From Hofstenia miamia (taxonomy: Eukaryota; Xenacoelomorpha; Acoela), in NCBI GenBank assembly GCA_004352715.1, contig SCFE01000121.1, forward strand, positions 381,365 through 445,364: DNA of 64,000 nucleotides, in the 5' to 3' direction. Every line of letters begins with the position of its first letter. Within the stretch, counting starts at the first letter, position 1. Of this stretch, positions 1 to 12,514 are shown in pieces. Made by a program: the position numbers and the translations under genes. The notes below the pieces were generated by a model. It was not told the DNA's origin. It saw only the letters and a list, made by a program, of their open reading frames with translations, and searched no databases.

Positions 1-26
1 TCTGCTAAAGAAAAACTAAGTTAGCT

Positions 27-329
27 TTGCTAGACTACAATGAAATTCTAAATTTATTCTGTGGCGTTGTCTACAATATCCAGCATGGAGTCATTCCACC
101 AGGAGATGAACAAAAAACATTTTTATATCGTCATCAATACGCAAAGGCTGCACTACTAAAAAAATCAAATGTTCAAAAAATTTCAATATTAAAAACTCCA
201 AATGGTCTTAAATTTTTCAATTGCCTATTACGCAATACTGATACCACTAAACCGGATCATGATTGTCTAGTAACAACCTTTTACATTAATTATTTAGTGA
301 TTATAATCTTTATGATAATGGTGTTTTAA
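27..329 (+). other. unrecognised open frame, possible exon or old repeat ORF
   Basis: About 100 codons are open but the frame begins at a TTG, so no real start is visible, and the left window edge is close. The translation is lysine/asparagine rich with a hydrophobic C-terminus. I recognise no family. The frame closes just before AT-rich sequence. It could be an exon fragment or part of an old mobile element; the evidence does not separate these. Confidence 0.2.
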
Positions 330-544
330 TATAAACAGGTGATGCTGTTTGGCCACATAGTGTAATGATGACTAGAACTATTAAAGAGTGCAGCACAGGA
401 AAATTCAATTTTAACACCCAGTGTTGGATATTATTTTGAAAACTTCCTGATCAACCTAAAGATAAGTGTAATATCCAAGATGGACAATTTCAGCATTTGA
501 CATACACATTTTTCTACCTGGACACAATTTGGAATGTATAAGTA

Positions 545-845
545 GAGTCAATATGACAATGACTCTGATGATAGCAATGAAGGACTTAGATTATACAAGA
601 AGTTATACAAAGAATTTAATGCAAAACTAAACAAAATGCGGAGCATGTGCACAATATTGAAGGGGTTGAAAGACCCGCAATTCATGATGCATAACAAAAT
701 CATACTGACTGAGAAAAAATTAGTGATGCAATTAACCAAAAGTGAGCAGTATGAAAACCTGGAATGTGAAATGCCAGAAGAAGTAAACTTAATCCAACGA
801 GTGGAAGTAATGATCCACAGAGAGAAAGTCATGATAATAAATTAA
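545..845 (+). other. unrecognised charged open frame
   Basis: The frame containing the ATG at 636 is also open upstream to about 545, where it begins with an acidic stretch (DNDSDDSNEG) and continues as a charged, probably helical sequence ending at the stop at 843-845. Composition is more protein-like than in the opposite frame. No family was recognised. It lies beside the old repeat at 870-2130 and may be the coding remnant of that element or a host exon fragment. Confidence 0.25.
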
Positions 846-869
846 GCTGTGTTGGGAAGGGAGTGTGGA

Positions 870-2130
870 ATAATCAGCAAGGTGAGAGAAAAGAAAAAAA
901 TTCTTTTTATGATTTAACTTGATTAATATTTTTGATTATGCTTTTATATCAACTTTCTACTTTTTGTAAACTAAGTGATAATAAGGTAATAGTGCATGTC
1001 AGCAAAAGCATTAGACAAAAAGTATCAACTGAAATGCTTAGCTGAATTAATAATGTGCTGTGTAGAAATTGGCAGACAAGTTTTTTATTGAAAAACAGAA
1101 ATCAACAAGAAACAGGTACATGTTGTTTGTTTGTACAAGTGTAGAATAAAAATAGCTTGCATGTAAAGAAAAGTTGATAAATTAAATTGTTCAGGATTTA
1201 CCTTTACTTTTACTATCAGGTTTGATTCTGTAATTAAAAGAGAAAAAGCTAAATGTTCAGGCACATTAGTAGTAGTCAGGGACGTTGTGGTGCATTTACC
1301 AACCTTCAAGTGGCTGCCTTCAGCATTCAGCGATATTTATCAGTTTATTGCAATAGTGTTACACCCTGCTTATGAAAGTGTGTCTTTATGATAGGTATAT
1401 GAACAGGGTTTTTTCTCCATTTAGCTTTCCTATTAATTTGATTCAATTTATAACTAATGTCATCAAAAAGCTGGATAGCTGACCATAGGTTAACCATCTA
1501 CTTTAGAGCCAAATTCTTGTATGGTAATAAACATAATAAAACTTATTATACATATGAGGTGTCTACAAGCACCCTATTAGTTAAATCATTGTATATATTA
1601 ATTAACTGTGGACCTTCTACTACCATCTTTCTGCAGGCCACATTGGTTGCTCACATGTATGCAGGATCATGTAGCTACCTATGTTTAAGGCCATTTATAT
1701 GTAGAGTACATAAGAAGCAAAAGTGGCAGGTGTCATTAATTCCTTTATTCTCTCTAATAACAAGAACAATCAGTGTACAAATTCATTTAAGGTAAGCAAC
1801 AAATGGGAGGATCACACAACACAACATAAACCACTATCACCTATAGAGTTTCATGAGTCACAGTCATTTGTGTAGTAACTGATGATCACTGCTGGAGGTT
1901 GAATTCTTGATTGCATGGTTCCACTTCAGGTTTTGACACTGTTGTCTGCTGCTGTCAATCTAAATGGAAGTTTGATTAATTAATTTAATGTAATATAGTC
2001 ACAAGTTCCAATTAATATAATTAATCAGATGGCAGAGGTGTTTCAAAATATCACACTCTAAAGAGAACTAAGAAAAGTAATAGTAAGAGCTAACTATTGC
2101 CAATTTCTAACTAGTGGGGATTCTACAATA
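870..2130 (-). repeat. old dispersed element, copy 1 (inverted partner at 39060-41560)
   Basis: Read on the minus strand, this block aligns over nearly its full length with 39060-41560 once the 1254-bp insertion in that copy is set aside. Shared landmarks include the segment around 1280-1310 (GGTAAATGCACC on the minus strand), the TTACAGAATCAAACCTGATA stretch near 1215-1235, and the segment at 1840-1940. Divergence is substantial with many small indels, so the family is old. The open frames inside (minus 1085-1309, plus 1457-1795) are not supported as genes. Confidence 0.6.
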
Positions 2131-2186
2131 ATCCTTTATCATTATGGGCTTCTGTTCCTCAATAGATATATCATTTCTTAAATGAG

Positions 2187-3110
2187 ATGATGACAGATGC
2201 AAAATGCTTCTGTTTTTCTTTAGAACACAAAACAGACTGCGAAATAACACAATACGCCGATGATCCATCTATTTACTGTGGAAATAAATCCTTAGATAAA
2301 GCTGTAAAAGTTATTGAATTGAATTGTATAAAATTGAGCAACTATTTTAACATGCATAGATTGCGTATTAAAAAAACTGAATTTTGCATAATGCAACCTC
2401 TTAGAAAAAAAACGGACATCTCTGACTATTCATCTGTTATACCTGTTAATAAGTTTAAATATCTAGGAGTAATAATAGATTCAAATCTTAATTTCACGTC
2501 ACAAATAAATACTATTATTAAAAAAATTGCTATAGGTATTAGAAAGATATCCCATGTTTCCCAACAGTTACCCCCAATTGCAGTAATTCAAATGCTTCAT
2601 GCATTTGTTATGAGTAATTTAAACTATGCTAATATCTTATATACTAATGTACACAGCCAAATGTTAAAAAAGCTTTGAGTTCAACTAAAATGGGCATTAA
2701 ATGTTTGTAATAAAAACTCTTCTAAAACAAAAGAATATATTTCTAAATCTATTCTTTTTCCACAAGAGTTAATTATTTACAATATTATTATTTATTTCTT
2801 CAAATTCATAAAGAAAATACCACCCTACAACGAGATATCATTCTCATTTTCGACAGATTGTCTGAAGCAAAATAAACGAACAAAAAACTACTCACGTGTT
2901 AAATTTAATAAAAATATCATGAGTCAATCCTTTATTAATACTGCAATTTATAACTGGAATATATTGCCAAAAGAAATGAAAATAATAGACAACCTTAAAA
3001 AATTCAAAAAAGAATTAAAATTATTATTTCTCAAACAAAAGTTTATATCAGGTAGATCATGGATAGGATTTAAATTTTATAATAACGATTATACAATAAA
3101 TCAAAATTAG
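2187..3110 (+). pseudogene. 5'-truncated LINE reverse transcriptase, C-terminal half
   Basis: This is the C-terminal part of a non-LTR retrotransposon polymerase that copies element RNA into DNA at the target site. The catalytic box reads QYADD (about 2256-2270). It is followed by the thumb-like segment with KFKYLGVIID and NLNF, typical of CR1/L2/Jockey-type elements, and by the C-terminal YNWNILPKEM block near 2950. One in-frame TGA at 2676-2678 interrupts an otherwise single open frame. Palm and fingers upstream of YADD and any endonuclease are absent, as expected from 5' truncation during insertion. The first codons from 2187 probably belong to flanking sequence. A short tandem tail follows at 3251. 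It is a dead copy; the exact clade is not certain. Confidence 0.8.
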
Positions 3111-3250
3111 TAAGTCAGTGTATTTTTTAGTCAGTGTTGTTTTATTTATTTCATTTTTGTTATTATTCATTTTTTTGTACATAGTAGTTAATGACGCTAT
3201 TCATTTGAAATATCAGTAAAATATTGTAAAAAAATTCAAATGAATATAGA

Positions 3251-3276
3251 TTATCTTATCTTATCTTATCTTATAT
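3251..3276 (+). repeat. TTATC tandem tail of the LINE copy
   Basis: Four to five copies of a TTATC/TCTTA pentamer end the reverse transcriptase fragment upstream. CR1/L2-like LINEs characteristically end in short tandem repeats instead of poly(A), so this marks the 3' end of the insertion. Confidence 0.65.
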
Positions 3277-3934
3277 AAGTATTATGCTGGTCCTCATGAT
3301 CATAAAAAAAGTTTTTGGATTTTCCCTTCTGCCCTTAAACTGATTTAAAATACTGGGTACTTCTTTTTTATTGCTCATCATACATTATAGTGCCAACAAG
3401 TCTTAGGCCATGCATCAGTAATTCTGCAGTTAGAGCATGAGATGTAAAAGAATCAGTTTTTAAAAATATTTCTTCCACATCCAAAAAAATGGAGTTGCAA
3501 GCTATACCATGATGTCTCTAAACAGATTTCTGCACAGTGATTCTTCTAAATGACCTGAAAAAATGAGTGCATTGAGGGCAATGGCAGTTGCAAATTCACA
3601 CAACCATTATAATTTAAAACCACATTTACATGGCTTACTGGTTATTTACTTATGTCTTGGTATCTGACCTCAGTAGCCTGCAAAGCACTTGTCCACAGTC
3701 AAGGATTCATATGGAACATAACAGTGCCTGATTTAAGCATTGAATAGATCCCAAACATCACTGATAACTGCATTATGCTTACTTCTCTGTCTGTCAGGCT
3801 GTATTCCATAGTTGTGACAGTACATGCTCTGTAGCAGAAATTGGAATCAACAAAGAGTCATAATAATTCTATAAAATAAACCATCCAAATTCAAGAAAAT
3901 ATCTCTATCCAAGCTAGCTTGGATAATGAATCCA
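3277..3934. other. no gene seen
   Basis: AT-rich sequence between two LINE fragments. I see no supported reading frame or named repeat. Confidence 0.4.
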
Positions 3935-4460
3935 CACAGCTTCAATCTCCACAAGGCACAATATTAGGGCCTATCTTATTTGCAATCATTAAAAAAGGGA
4001 ACTATTTACCAATATGCTCATGACTCATATATTATTAGAACATTGAAAAATCCATTTGATGCTACTAAGTTTTTGACTAAAGATATTAAATCACTGATTA
4101 CATATTTTGATAATAATATATTAAAAATTAATGCAAATAATACTGAATTTTTTATATTTGCAATAAAGTAATATCAAAAGATTTCCTGAGAATTTCAAAA
4201 TTAACATTAATAAAAATGTAATTGAACAATGTAAATCAGTGTGTATTTATGAGTAACAATTAATCAAGATTTAACATTTAATAAATTTTTGTCTTTAAAA
4301 TTAAGAAAAATGGCATCTGGAATTAAATTTTTATAACATTTACAGCACCTAGGGAATTCATATTATAAACAGTTTTTTGATTCTTTTGTAATCAGTGAAT
4401 TTAGTTATTGCTGCTTTCTCTTTCAACATATAACAACTAAAAATAGAACATCATTATCAA
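3935..4460 (+). pseudogene. second, more decayed LINE reverse transcriptase fragment
   Basis: The segment at 3938-3990 reads SPQGTILGPILFAI, the conserved reverse transcriptase block usually written PQGSILGPLLF. A frame change near 3980 leads into the catalytic box, here YAHD instead of YADD, then NNILKINANNTEF, which matches the segment after the catalytic box in CR1/Jockey-like enzymes. Homology continues with further stops and shifts to about 4410 (FDSFVISEFSYC). Several stops, frame changes and a replaced catalytic aspartate make it non-functional. It is the same strand and general type as the copy at 2187 but much more diverged, so it is a separate insertion. Confidence 0.6.
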
Positions 4461-4790
4461 AAATGTACAATTGGTCTTTGAGCACATCTAATAGAGCACA
4501 CAAACTGCAACAAGCATAAAATAAAAGAAGTCTTACAAGTTACAAATAATTTCTATTTAGATTGATAACAATTTGTACTTAGCTTTCTATTGTAATTTGT
4601 ATGAATAAGCAGTTCTTGACTACCAGAACAAGTTAATACAACTTAAGATGATAGAAGGAAAATCAATAATGAGTCAAAAATTTAAGATGAGAGTCTTTGT
4701 AAATAGTTGTTGAAATTTTTTAAGCAAAAGAATGATGTTTTTAACAAAAGCATGAGAATAACAATAATCACTTTCAATAGATTTTTACTT

Positions 4791-5149
4791 GAGATCTCAC
4801 ACATCTAGTCACACATAAATTCAATTGGCTCTCTGTATTGAAAGGAACTCTATAATGTACAATAAAGTTTGATCAAACCAATTAATTATCTAGATAAAAT
4901 GGGTTTTGAATGACAGTTCCCATTAAAATCAAATGTTTTGTTTCATTTCACATATATGCNNNNNNNNNNNNNNNNNNNNNGAGATCTCACACATCTAGTC
5001 ACACATAAATTCAATTGGCTCTCTGTATTGAAAGGAACTCTATAATGTACAATAAAGTTTGATCAAACCAATTAATTATCTAGATAAAATGGGTTTTGAA
5101 TGACAGTTCCCATTAAAATCAAATGTTTTGTTTCATTTCACATATATGC
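4791..5149. repeat. exact 169-bp duplication flanking a 21-N gap
   Basis: Bases 4791-4959 and 4981-5149 are identical and are separated only by N at 4960-4980. The most likely cause is an assembly join in which overlapping contig ends were not merged. The true sequence probably holds one copy. Confidence 0.9.
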
Positions 5150-6768
5150 TGAATGAGATCAATGGGCTCACATTATTTTGGTCAAAATCAACTCCTTATT
5201 ATAAAGCTGATTGATTAAATGTTATTTTTTCTAAAATTTCCAAAATGCTTGTAGGCCAGATTGGAGGTTGCCCATCTATGGTTTAAATCAATATTTATCT
5301 TGGCAGCATAAACATACTAGGTTGACTTGGGGTTAAGTGAGAGTAAATAAATAAAGTACTGAATATCTTCTGGGAAATTGTTTTAATATTATTAGCTAAA
5401 CTTACTTTTTTGTAATTTGCTTAACAAATTAAGTTTTTTATCTAAACTAATCTCATGTCCTCAGAATAAAAATTGTCTTTCCTACACTCTTACCTAACCC
5501 AATTACTAAGCTCCTGTGGGAGACACTAAGGTTGTTTCTTGCTAATACTAAATCATTTGCACCTGGCTGTGATCTCTATTTTCCAAACACACAGTAGCTT
5601 GATGTTATAGAGTACAAATTTGGAGTGAACTTGTTAGACAGCAGCACAACACTATGATGGTATAAGGTTGGTTCAAATGCATTGGCCATTTTGCATGCAT
5701 GTATGCATTATGCATTTACTTTTACACCACAAATATAACAATGGCATCAGGTAGTCCTTCACAATGATATTTCAGACATACCCTTAGAAGTGATATTTAT
5801 ATCTACTTAAACTATTTAAGTGAGATTACTGTATTGGCATATTTTTCTTAATTGCTTTTGGTTAGCACTTCTTTCTAACACATTGCATTTTGTCTTTTTG
5901 CTTATCTGTGTTTGGTATTAATACTTATTTGCTTTTAAACCTTTTATGAAAACTTTTCCAAAGGCATATTTATTGAATTATCATTCTGTTAACACATGGT
6001 GTGTGTGAGTGTGTGTGCTAGTGATGTCAGATAGGGCTCTTTTACCTAAAAGGTGATGAAAACTTTATTACTAATACCTTCTTATGTTTGATAATTTTTG
6101 CATATTCCTGCCCATGAGAAATTTCCTATTCTGGAATAAATGTAATTCAACATTGGCAATAAATTGTATTGCTATTAATTTGAATTTCACAAGAGTTAAA
6201 AAAATTTGAAGTTTGATAAATTAACTAAATAATTTACAGTTGATATAGGATTTTATAAAGGCTTAATAACTGTAAATAAAGTTTGGTAAAATTTTGCTAT
6301 GCTATAATTCCTACTCTTTTAATATTACTCACTAACTACTTTGCATTGTTGTTTAGTACCTTATATTTTGGTTTGTCAATATTAACATCTACAAAATAAA
6401 TGCCTAAGTTCACAAAGTCATAGTTTAATATTTATTTGTTCACAGGCTATTGTGATCCATAGCTTTACTGGAATCACCTTAAGTTAAGTGTAAACCTTAA
6501 CATTAAAAAATATATCATGTATAATAAATGTAACGTGTGATGATGCCATGCCAAAAAGCATTGCTTTGTTTCAGATTCAAATAATAAACTATTTTCAAAT
6601 ATTAGGCAATTTGGTAAGTACTTATAGTTGTGCAGTTGAAAAAGCTTTAGAGGATTCATTTCATAATCTTACCCTCAGAGTAATAAAGCTTTTTAAAACT
6701 ATCAATGAAGAAGACAAAATTCTACAACAATTGAGTTCTAGATCACAGCATCTTGATCCATTTGTATT
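5150..6768. other. no supported gene
   Basis: AT-rich sequence. An open frame at 6613-6771 encodes a helical, charged stretch (EKALEDSFHN and onward) and stops at the border of the family A element; it might be an old exon or element remnant but matches nothing I recognise. A short GT-rich run lies at 5998-6018. Confidence 0.4.
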
Positions 6769-7770
6769 GTAGCATCATCTAAGACAAATCAAGCTGCTAA
6801 TGAAAGATAGTCAGTGAGGAGGAACTAAGATTGAATTTAAATGTGATTAAAAATATTATCATAAAAATCAATTTTCATCTTAGATTAGTTTTGTATTATG
6901 CAACCAAGAACTATCAATAAAAATGATTATAATTAGTATCTGTTGATTACACTAATTTGGAAAAATGAAAGGGGTGAATTTGCTTCCATTATTTTTAGCC
7001 ATCTTGGCAGAAGAACTTTTGAAATTTGAAATCAACAGGTACTTTTTTTGATTAACTATAAATAGAGTGAAATTCATTGTAACAATTGATAAAGAAAAAA
7101 ATTCTTTGGAATTCTTATATTTAGTTTTGATTATGGTTTAATTATTTACTATGACGTTCAGCTAAACAGTTGGTGTTCAGTATTTGCTAATCCCATAAGG
7201 TGAATGATTCCAGGTTCTTTGTTCTGAGCTATGAACCTGCACTTATGTTAGGGATACAATTAGGAGTTTTTATTTCCATTTAGCTAACTATTGATCCTTT
7301 CCTACATGTACAAATGATAATGAATTTGATATAAGGCTAGTAAGCCAAATGTAGGAATTTATGTTTATATTATTCTAGATCCAAATTAATGAATATAATG
7401 TGACCAATAATGTGACCATGTATGTATTGATTATTACATGTAGGTTAGGAAGCTGCTATTTTCTTATCTTATTTAATTAAAGCCAATATATTTCAGTAAT
7501 GGCTGATTACATAATTTATTAAGCAGCTAGTGACATTCAAGGTTGCAAGTGTATAGTACAAATTGAGACTAAGTCAAGTTGTGTTGAGTCTTGAGTAAGC
7601 ACTGAGCTAGGATAGGGTACACATTAGTTGCCTCACTGAGCTGAGAAGTGGAACTCATTTACTTGGAATGTAGAAGAGTGGTTGTTACTTGATTTGGAAA
7701 TCAGCTTCAGGCAGATGCCCAACTACTAACAACTGGCAAGGAGGCTGTGAGGCTTCATCACCTAAATAGT
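6769..7770 (-). mobile_element. family A non-autonomous element, reverse diverged copy
   Basis: The copy begins with the terminal sequence TGTAGCATCATC at 6769 and then follows, in reverse orientation, the order of the well preserved copies at 9966 and 19548. Landmarks are the block TTTAGCCATCTTGGCAG (6998-7014), the ACAGGTACTT block near 7036, and the segment with GAGCTGAGAAGTGG and CAGATGCCCA at 7640-7720. It is considerably more diverged than the two young copies. The far end is not sharply defined. Confidence 0.65.
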
Positions 7771-9245
7771 GTTTTGTTATATTGTCCATTAATTACAGTA
7801 ATTGGAGTTCAACAATGTGGAAGTCAAACAGTTTAAGATTAGCACATCTCTTCCCACTAGTATACCATACTGATTATAGTAGTATAAAGGTGAAGTTGGA
7901 TATCAAAGCCTGGTAGAGGTTGCTACAGTATGCACTGTTACAAGATTTTTATTTGCAGAGTATTTTAGAAACAATAATTTTTTAGGAGCTTGAATCAATA
8001 AATGATACACTAGGTAAAAAATGATGAGATGTTAATGGACTGCATAAAAACAGTTTCCAAGCCAGTTCCATAAAAAATATCACTAATAAAACTCAACAAA
8101 GACTGTCTGTGAATGCTGACTATAAAGACATATTTTGTGAGAATATGCAAATAGTAGGAATAGTATGATATTAAATGATTTATTGAACCTATTTTATATT
8201 TTTATTAAGCCTGTATTCAATCTTAAGCTAACAGAAAAATATTTACCTAGTTTATAAGAATACAAATTTTTCCTGGTTATTGCATGCACACAATTCAAAT
8301 TAATAGTAATACTCTAACACAGATTATGATCTTCATTACACAATTACTAAACATAGTATTTGCATAATAGTAAAAATGATTATGCTCAATATCTGGTTTT
8401 AAGCAAAATATAAATCAATCAAGTTTTGTAGAGTTATAGAAATGTGATATTTTTCTTCAATGAAAAAAATTATTTTGAAAATTATTTGCAAGCACCCCAG
8501 TTATTTTTGCAAAGTTTGGGCAGTGGAAAAATGGATAAAGTTTTAAAAGAACTTTTCTAATGTAAATATATAACTTATTATATTAGCACTTTGACTGTAA
8601 AAATGAATTCCCATGGTTCAAAAATGGTCTCATTGTAAGATTTTTAAGGGGAAATTTTTCTGCAAGTATATTTAGATGTGAAGCTAAAATTATTTGAGAC
8701 TGCTCTGCAAAATCTCCTAGTGAATGAAAATTAACAAGGTTTTCATTTGACCAACTGCAAGGATATCTTATATAATTTTCTTCCTATTTTTATGATTTTT
8801 AATCACTATTGAATATGTAATAATACATCAAATTTGTGATCAGGGGAAACAAAGTTTGAAAAAATATGATTGGAATGAGGTAATACTCTTAAGTTCTATA
8901 ATTTAATGTTATATACTGCTTAGACTTTAGCTTAGAAACATTTTTGAATTTTATTAGCAATTACTTAAACAGAGCAGATAATTATTGCAGGGAAAGAGTT
9001 TTTGTGTACAGTTATTGCAAAGTATAAAATAGTTCTACTGCAGTCTTACATCCTTTACCAGATTATTCTAAACAAAACAACACAAGAGCTGAACAATTTT
9101 CAATGATAGCACAAAAATGAAATACAAATTTTTGATGATTAGCTGCAACAATAAATTTAAAGGAAATTTATATTTAATGCAGTTGACTTGAAAACAGGTA
9201 ATTTAAAAAATATTTAAGTGTTATTAATCAAAACAATTCTTTTTA

Positions 9246-9292
<47 letters not shown>

Positions 9293-9965
9293 TATGAACA
9301 TAAAAATAATTAGTCACTGCATTTGGAGAAGTAATATATTACATTCTTTTCGAAAAAAATGCTTAACATAGACCCATAGGGCAGTTACAAAGGCTGACTT
9401 GAGCACTTGTACCTATTACTCATTTGGAGAAAGAGACAACTTCCAACACATGCTGCAAATTTCTCCAAAATTATTCCCAATTAATTTTGGATGAACTCTT
9501 AAGAAATCTGTCCATTCAGCACCTCAGTAACTCAATATAACTTTCTATCAGAAATATGAAATGGCATTCATCAGATGCATTAAAACTAAGGCTGATCAGT
9601 TGCAATTTACATTTAGCTGGTGAGTTAGAGGGGTGTCAAAATTCAAAATGGTAGGTGTTTGTTTTCAAACATAATATGTTATATTGACTTTGATGATTCC
9701 AATGTACTTGGTATGTAATATTTAAATAATTAAGGAAATTTAATCAAACAAACATTTTTCTGTTGAAAAATATGCATTTTATATATTGCTGGAATCTTGT
9801 TTGCTACAAATTTTTTGGGCTGCTACAAAAATTCCTAGTAGGAATGCATAGAAGGTTAATAAAAACAAAGTTCTAAATATTAAATGTGCTTGCAAATAAT
9901 CCTAATGAATACTTAATGGATTTAGAATAAAATTATACATGATGAATTGAATTAATTAAAGGAAT
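7771..9965. other. no gene; AT-rich with one TA microsatellite
   Basis: No supported reading frame. A (TA)n tract lies at 9252-9295. Bases 9600-9960 resemble 21950-22320 (for example the segments at 9835 and 22170), so they are part of a dispersed repeat that also flanks a family A copy elsewhere. Confidence 0.4.
9252..9295. repeat. (TA)n microsatellite
   Basis: About 20 TA units with one TACATA interruption near the right end. Confidence 0.95.
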
Positions 9966-11076
9966 TGTAATATCCTCTACCAGGCATCATCACTGTTTAT
10001 CTACTGTTACTTTATAATGTTAACTGTGTTTTTGCAGGTAAGGATTTACTTGTTGTTACTGCTTGACTATTTTCTTCTGTTAACTTATTTAACATGGAAT
10101 TGACTACTCATTTTATAGGTGAGAAGCCATGTGGTAACCTCCGTAATGATCTCCTAGTGGGCATCTGCCCAAAGCAGATCTCCACATCCAGTTTCACTGT
10201 TCCATCTAATGCTTGAGTGCCACTTCTCAGCTCAATCAAGATAGCTTATGTGTGCCCTACATTAGCTCAGTGCTTACTCAAGACATGACACAACTCGACT
10301 TAGACTCTATTGTGTGAAAGTGTTATATCTATTTGCAACCTGAACTGTTACTAGTTGTTCATTAAATATTACATGTAGCCATTACCAAAATATATTGGCT
10401 TATTTAAATATAATTTGTTCAAACAACTTCCTAACCTACATTTATAATTTACTACATGTACAGTCACTTTATCAGTCAATTATAGGTCATTAATTTAGAT
10501 CTAAAACAATATTAAGATAATTCCTAGGGTTTGGTAATCCAACCGTTTGCTGACAATTAATTATCTAATACATGTAGAAGTGAAATGCTAGTCGGCTAAT
10601 CAAGAGAAAACCCCTACACCTAACCTATGTGCACTTTCGTGATCTGGCACAGAGACCCTAGAATCGTTCCCTGTGATGTATCCAGACCACTACTAAACAC
10701 CACTCGATTAGCTCAACATCGTATTAAATAATCAAACCATTAATAAGATGAAAAATAAGAATTCTAAGTAAAATTCTTTATCAAATTCTTACAATGGTTT
10801 CTAATCTATTTATAGTAATTCCAAAAGAAGTACCTGTCGATTCAAATTTAAACTTTCTGCCAAGATGGCGGCTAAAAATAATGTAAGCGTCATTTAGTCA
10901 AAAGTATTTTTATCAACAGACACAAATATCTCTTTTTTGACACATGTTGTTTTCTTAGTTGCATTTTACAAATTAATCTGAAATAATAGCAGTTGATTTA
11001 ATCAACTTCTTTTCGATCTTAGTCTCGTCTTACAATGTTTGCAGCTTATTTCTCATTATATTTGGATGATGCTACA
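9966..11076 (+). mobile_element. family A non-autonomous DNA element, young copy 1
   Basis: The 1.11-kb unit starts TGTAATATCCTC and ends GGATGATGCTACA; the ends form an imperfect inverted repeat (TGTARYATCMTC). It aligns along its whole length with 19548-20671, with only scattered differences, and more loosely with 18345-19458. Conserved internal marks are a splice-donor-like CAGGTAAGG at 10035, the block GTGCACTTTCGTGATCTGGC near 10629, and CCAAGATGGCGGC near 10860, which resembles a YY1 binding site. No open frame of useful length exists, so transposition must rely on another element. One sibling copy shows a TTAA target duplication. Confidence 0.75.
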
Positions 11077-11238
11077 AGAATATGAAGACAGTCTCAAACC
11101 GGACGTCCAATGGAAGACAGAAGGGACAAGAACCAGCCAACAACTAATAAAAGGCGCAGAGTGAGAAGGCGTCCTAGTAGTCCCCAAGGCCAACTCAAGG
11201 GCAGGGAGACCAAAAGACATAATGCCTCTCCCACTGGA

Positions 11239-11340
11239 GATCTGCATTGCTGATTTGAGGGCACACAGAGAACCATTGAACATCCCAGAGATCTGCACCA
11301 CTGATTTGAGGGCACGCAGAGAACTGGTGAAAAGCAGCAC
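11239..11340. repeat. two-copy 51-bp tandem repeat in a GC-richer segment
   Basis: Units at 11239 and 11290 share GATCTGCA, then CTGATTTGAGGGCAC and CAGAGAAC. A third, weaker version of the inner motif (CAAGGGCAG) occurs on each side. The period is 51, a multiple of three, so frames on both strands stay open across 11056-11471, which explains the overlapping ORFs there. I do not regard any of those frames as a demonstrated gene. Confidence 0.6.
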
Positions 11341-11607
11341 AACTTTCCCTCCAGTCCACTTTGCCAATTCAAGGGCAGTGCAACAATCAGAGTTCCAGGG
11401 GAAGGTAAAAGTGGGCAAAGAACCTTGTGCATAAGAAAGCAATTCAAGGCTGACGTATCAATGGAACCCACAGCTGGTCAATTGCTAAAAGTGCAAACTG
11501 TGAGCCAATTCGTTCAAAAGATAGAGAAAAACAAATGTCAAAAATAGACGGTGAAACCCTGCATCCATACTTTATGGGAACAACGAAAATGAGAAATAAT
11601 GCCTACC

Positions 11608-11908
11608 ACCCAAGTAACAATGATCAATGGGCCATTATTGGTCCATTATTGGCATTGTTGGCCAATATTGGCCAACCATTTGCCAGTATAAACCATTAAT
11701 GTTAGAAGAGCTATTATTATGTAACGTAGCAACAATTTTATAGATTGGCTTTTAATTGTGAATTGATGGCTCATTGTTGGTAAATTGATGGCTACTATTG
11801 GTAAATGGTTTGCTCATGGTTGGTTTTTATTAATGGGCCAATATTGGCCCGAAAGCCAAATGGCAATAATGGACCAATAAGGGCCCATTGATGGCTTGCT
11901 ACTTGGGT
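11608..11908. mobile_element. 301-bp palindromic MITE with long terminal inverted repeats
   Basis: The left end ACCCAAGTAACAATGATCAA and the inverse of the right end (ACCCAAGTAGCAAGCCATCA) match, and similarity continues about 45 bp inward through ATGGGCC and ATTATTGGTCC. The interior is built from repeated TTGGC/CCATT motifs, including the palindrome GGCCAATATTGGCC at both sides. No coding capacity. I could not find a clean target-site duplication. Confidence 0.75.
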
Positions 11909-12266
11909 ATACACACATATCATTCCTGAATGGTAAGTGGTGGAAATTTTAAACATTCAAATATTGGAAAAGTTCTCTATATATGAAAATCAAAATTTAT
12001 CTTTAAATAAAGAGATTTGAGATATAATTTGATGAACTCAGAAAAACATGGAATTTTGCAATTTTATAGAAAATTAGTGGCAAACCTCATAACAACTTAC
12101 TTATCATAAAATTACTGTTTAATATAAATATTTTGACAATGTTTGAATTATTTGCATTTAAAAGAAATTTTCCAACGAAATTTACATAAATTTAATCTAA
12201 AAATGGTAATTGAAGATTTTCGTTATCATTCAGCTCCCAAAACCCACTCAACCATTTTCATAGTAT

Positions 12267-12514
12267 TGTAGCATCATCCAAAAAGCAACTAAGCTGAACA
12301 ACGTTGAATGATTATTATTGATTGAAATTAATTGTAAAAACTTAGTTAAAGATCTTTAGTTATTTTTGTAAAATGCAACTAAGATTTAATATTGTTCAAA
12401 ATAAGAAAACTTGTTAGCAGATCAAGAAACAATTGACAAATTAAATTGAGCGAACTAATGCTTATGTATGAACAGCCATATTGGCAGATGAATCATTTGA
12501 AATTTAAAATCAGC
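12267..12514 (-). mobile_element. family A element, left part before a gap
   Basis: Begins TGTAGCATCATCCA and continues in reverse orientation with the family order (AAGCTGAACAACG, GTAAAATGCAACTAAG, then AGCCATATTGGCAGATG at 12474). The rest is lost in the 1000-N gap. Confidence 0.6.

Noticed and set aside
1085-1309. Minus ORF in the old repeat
   Set aside because: The inverted copy at 41160 has stops in the same frame.
11094-11471. 125- and 128-residue minus-strand ORFs
   Set aside because: Explained by a 51-bp repeat keeping several frames open; no family resemblance or splice context.
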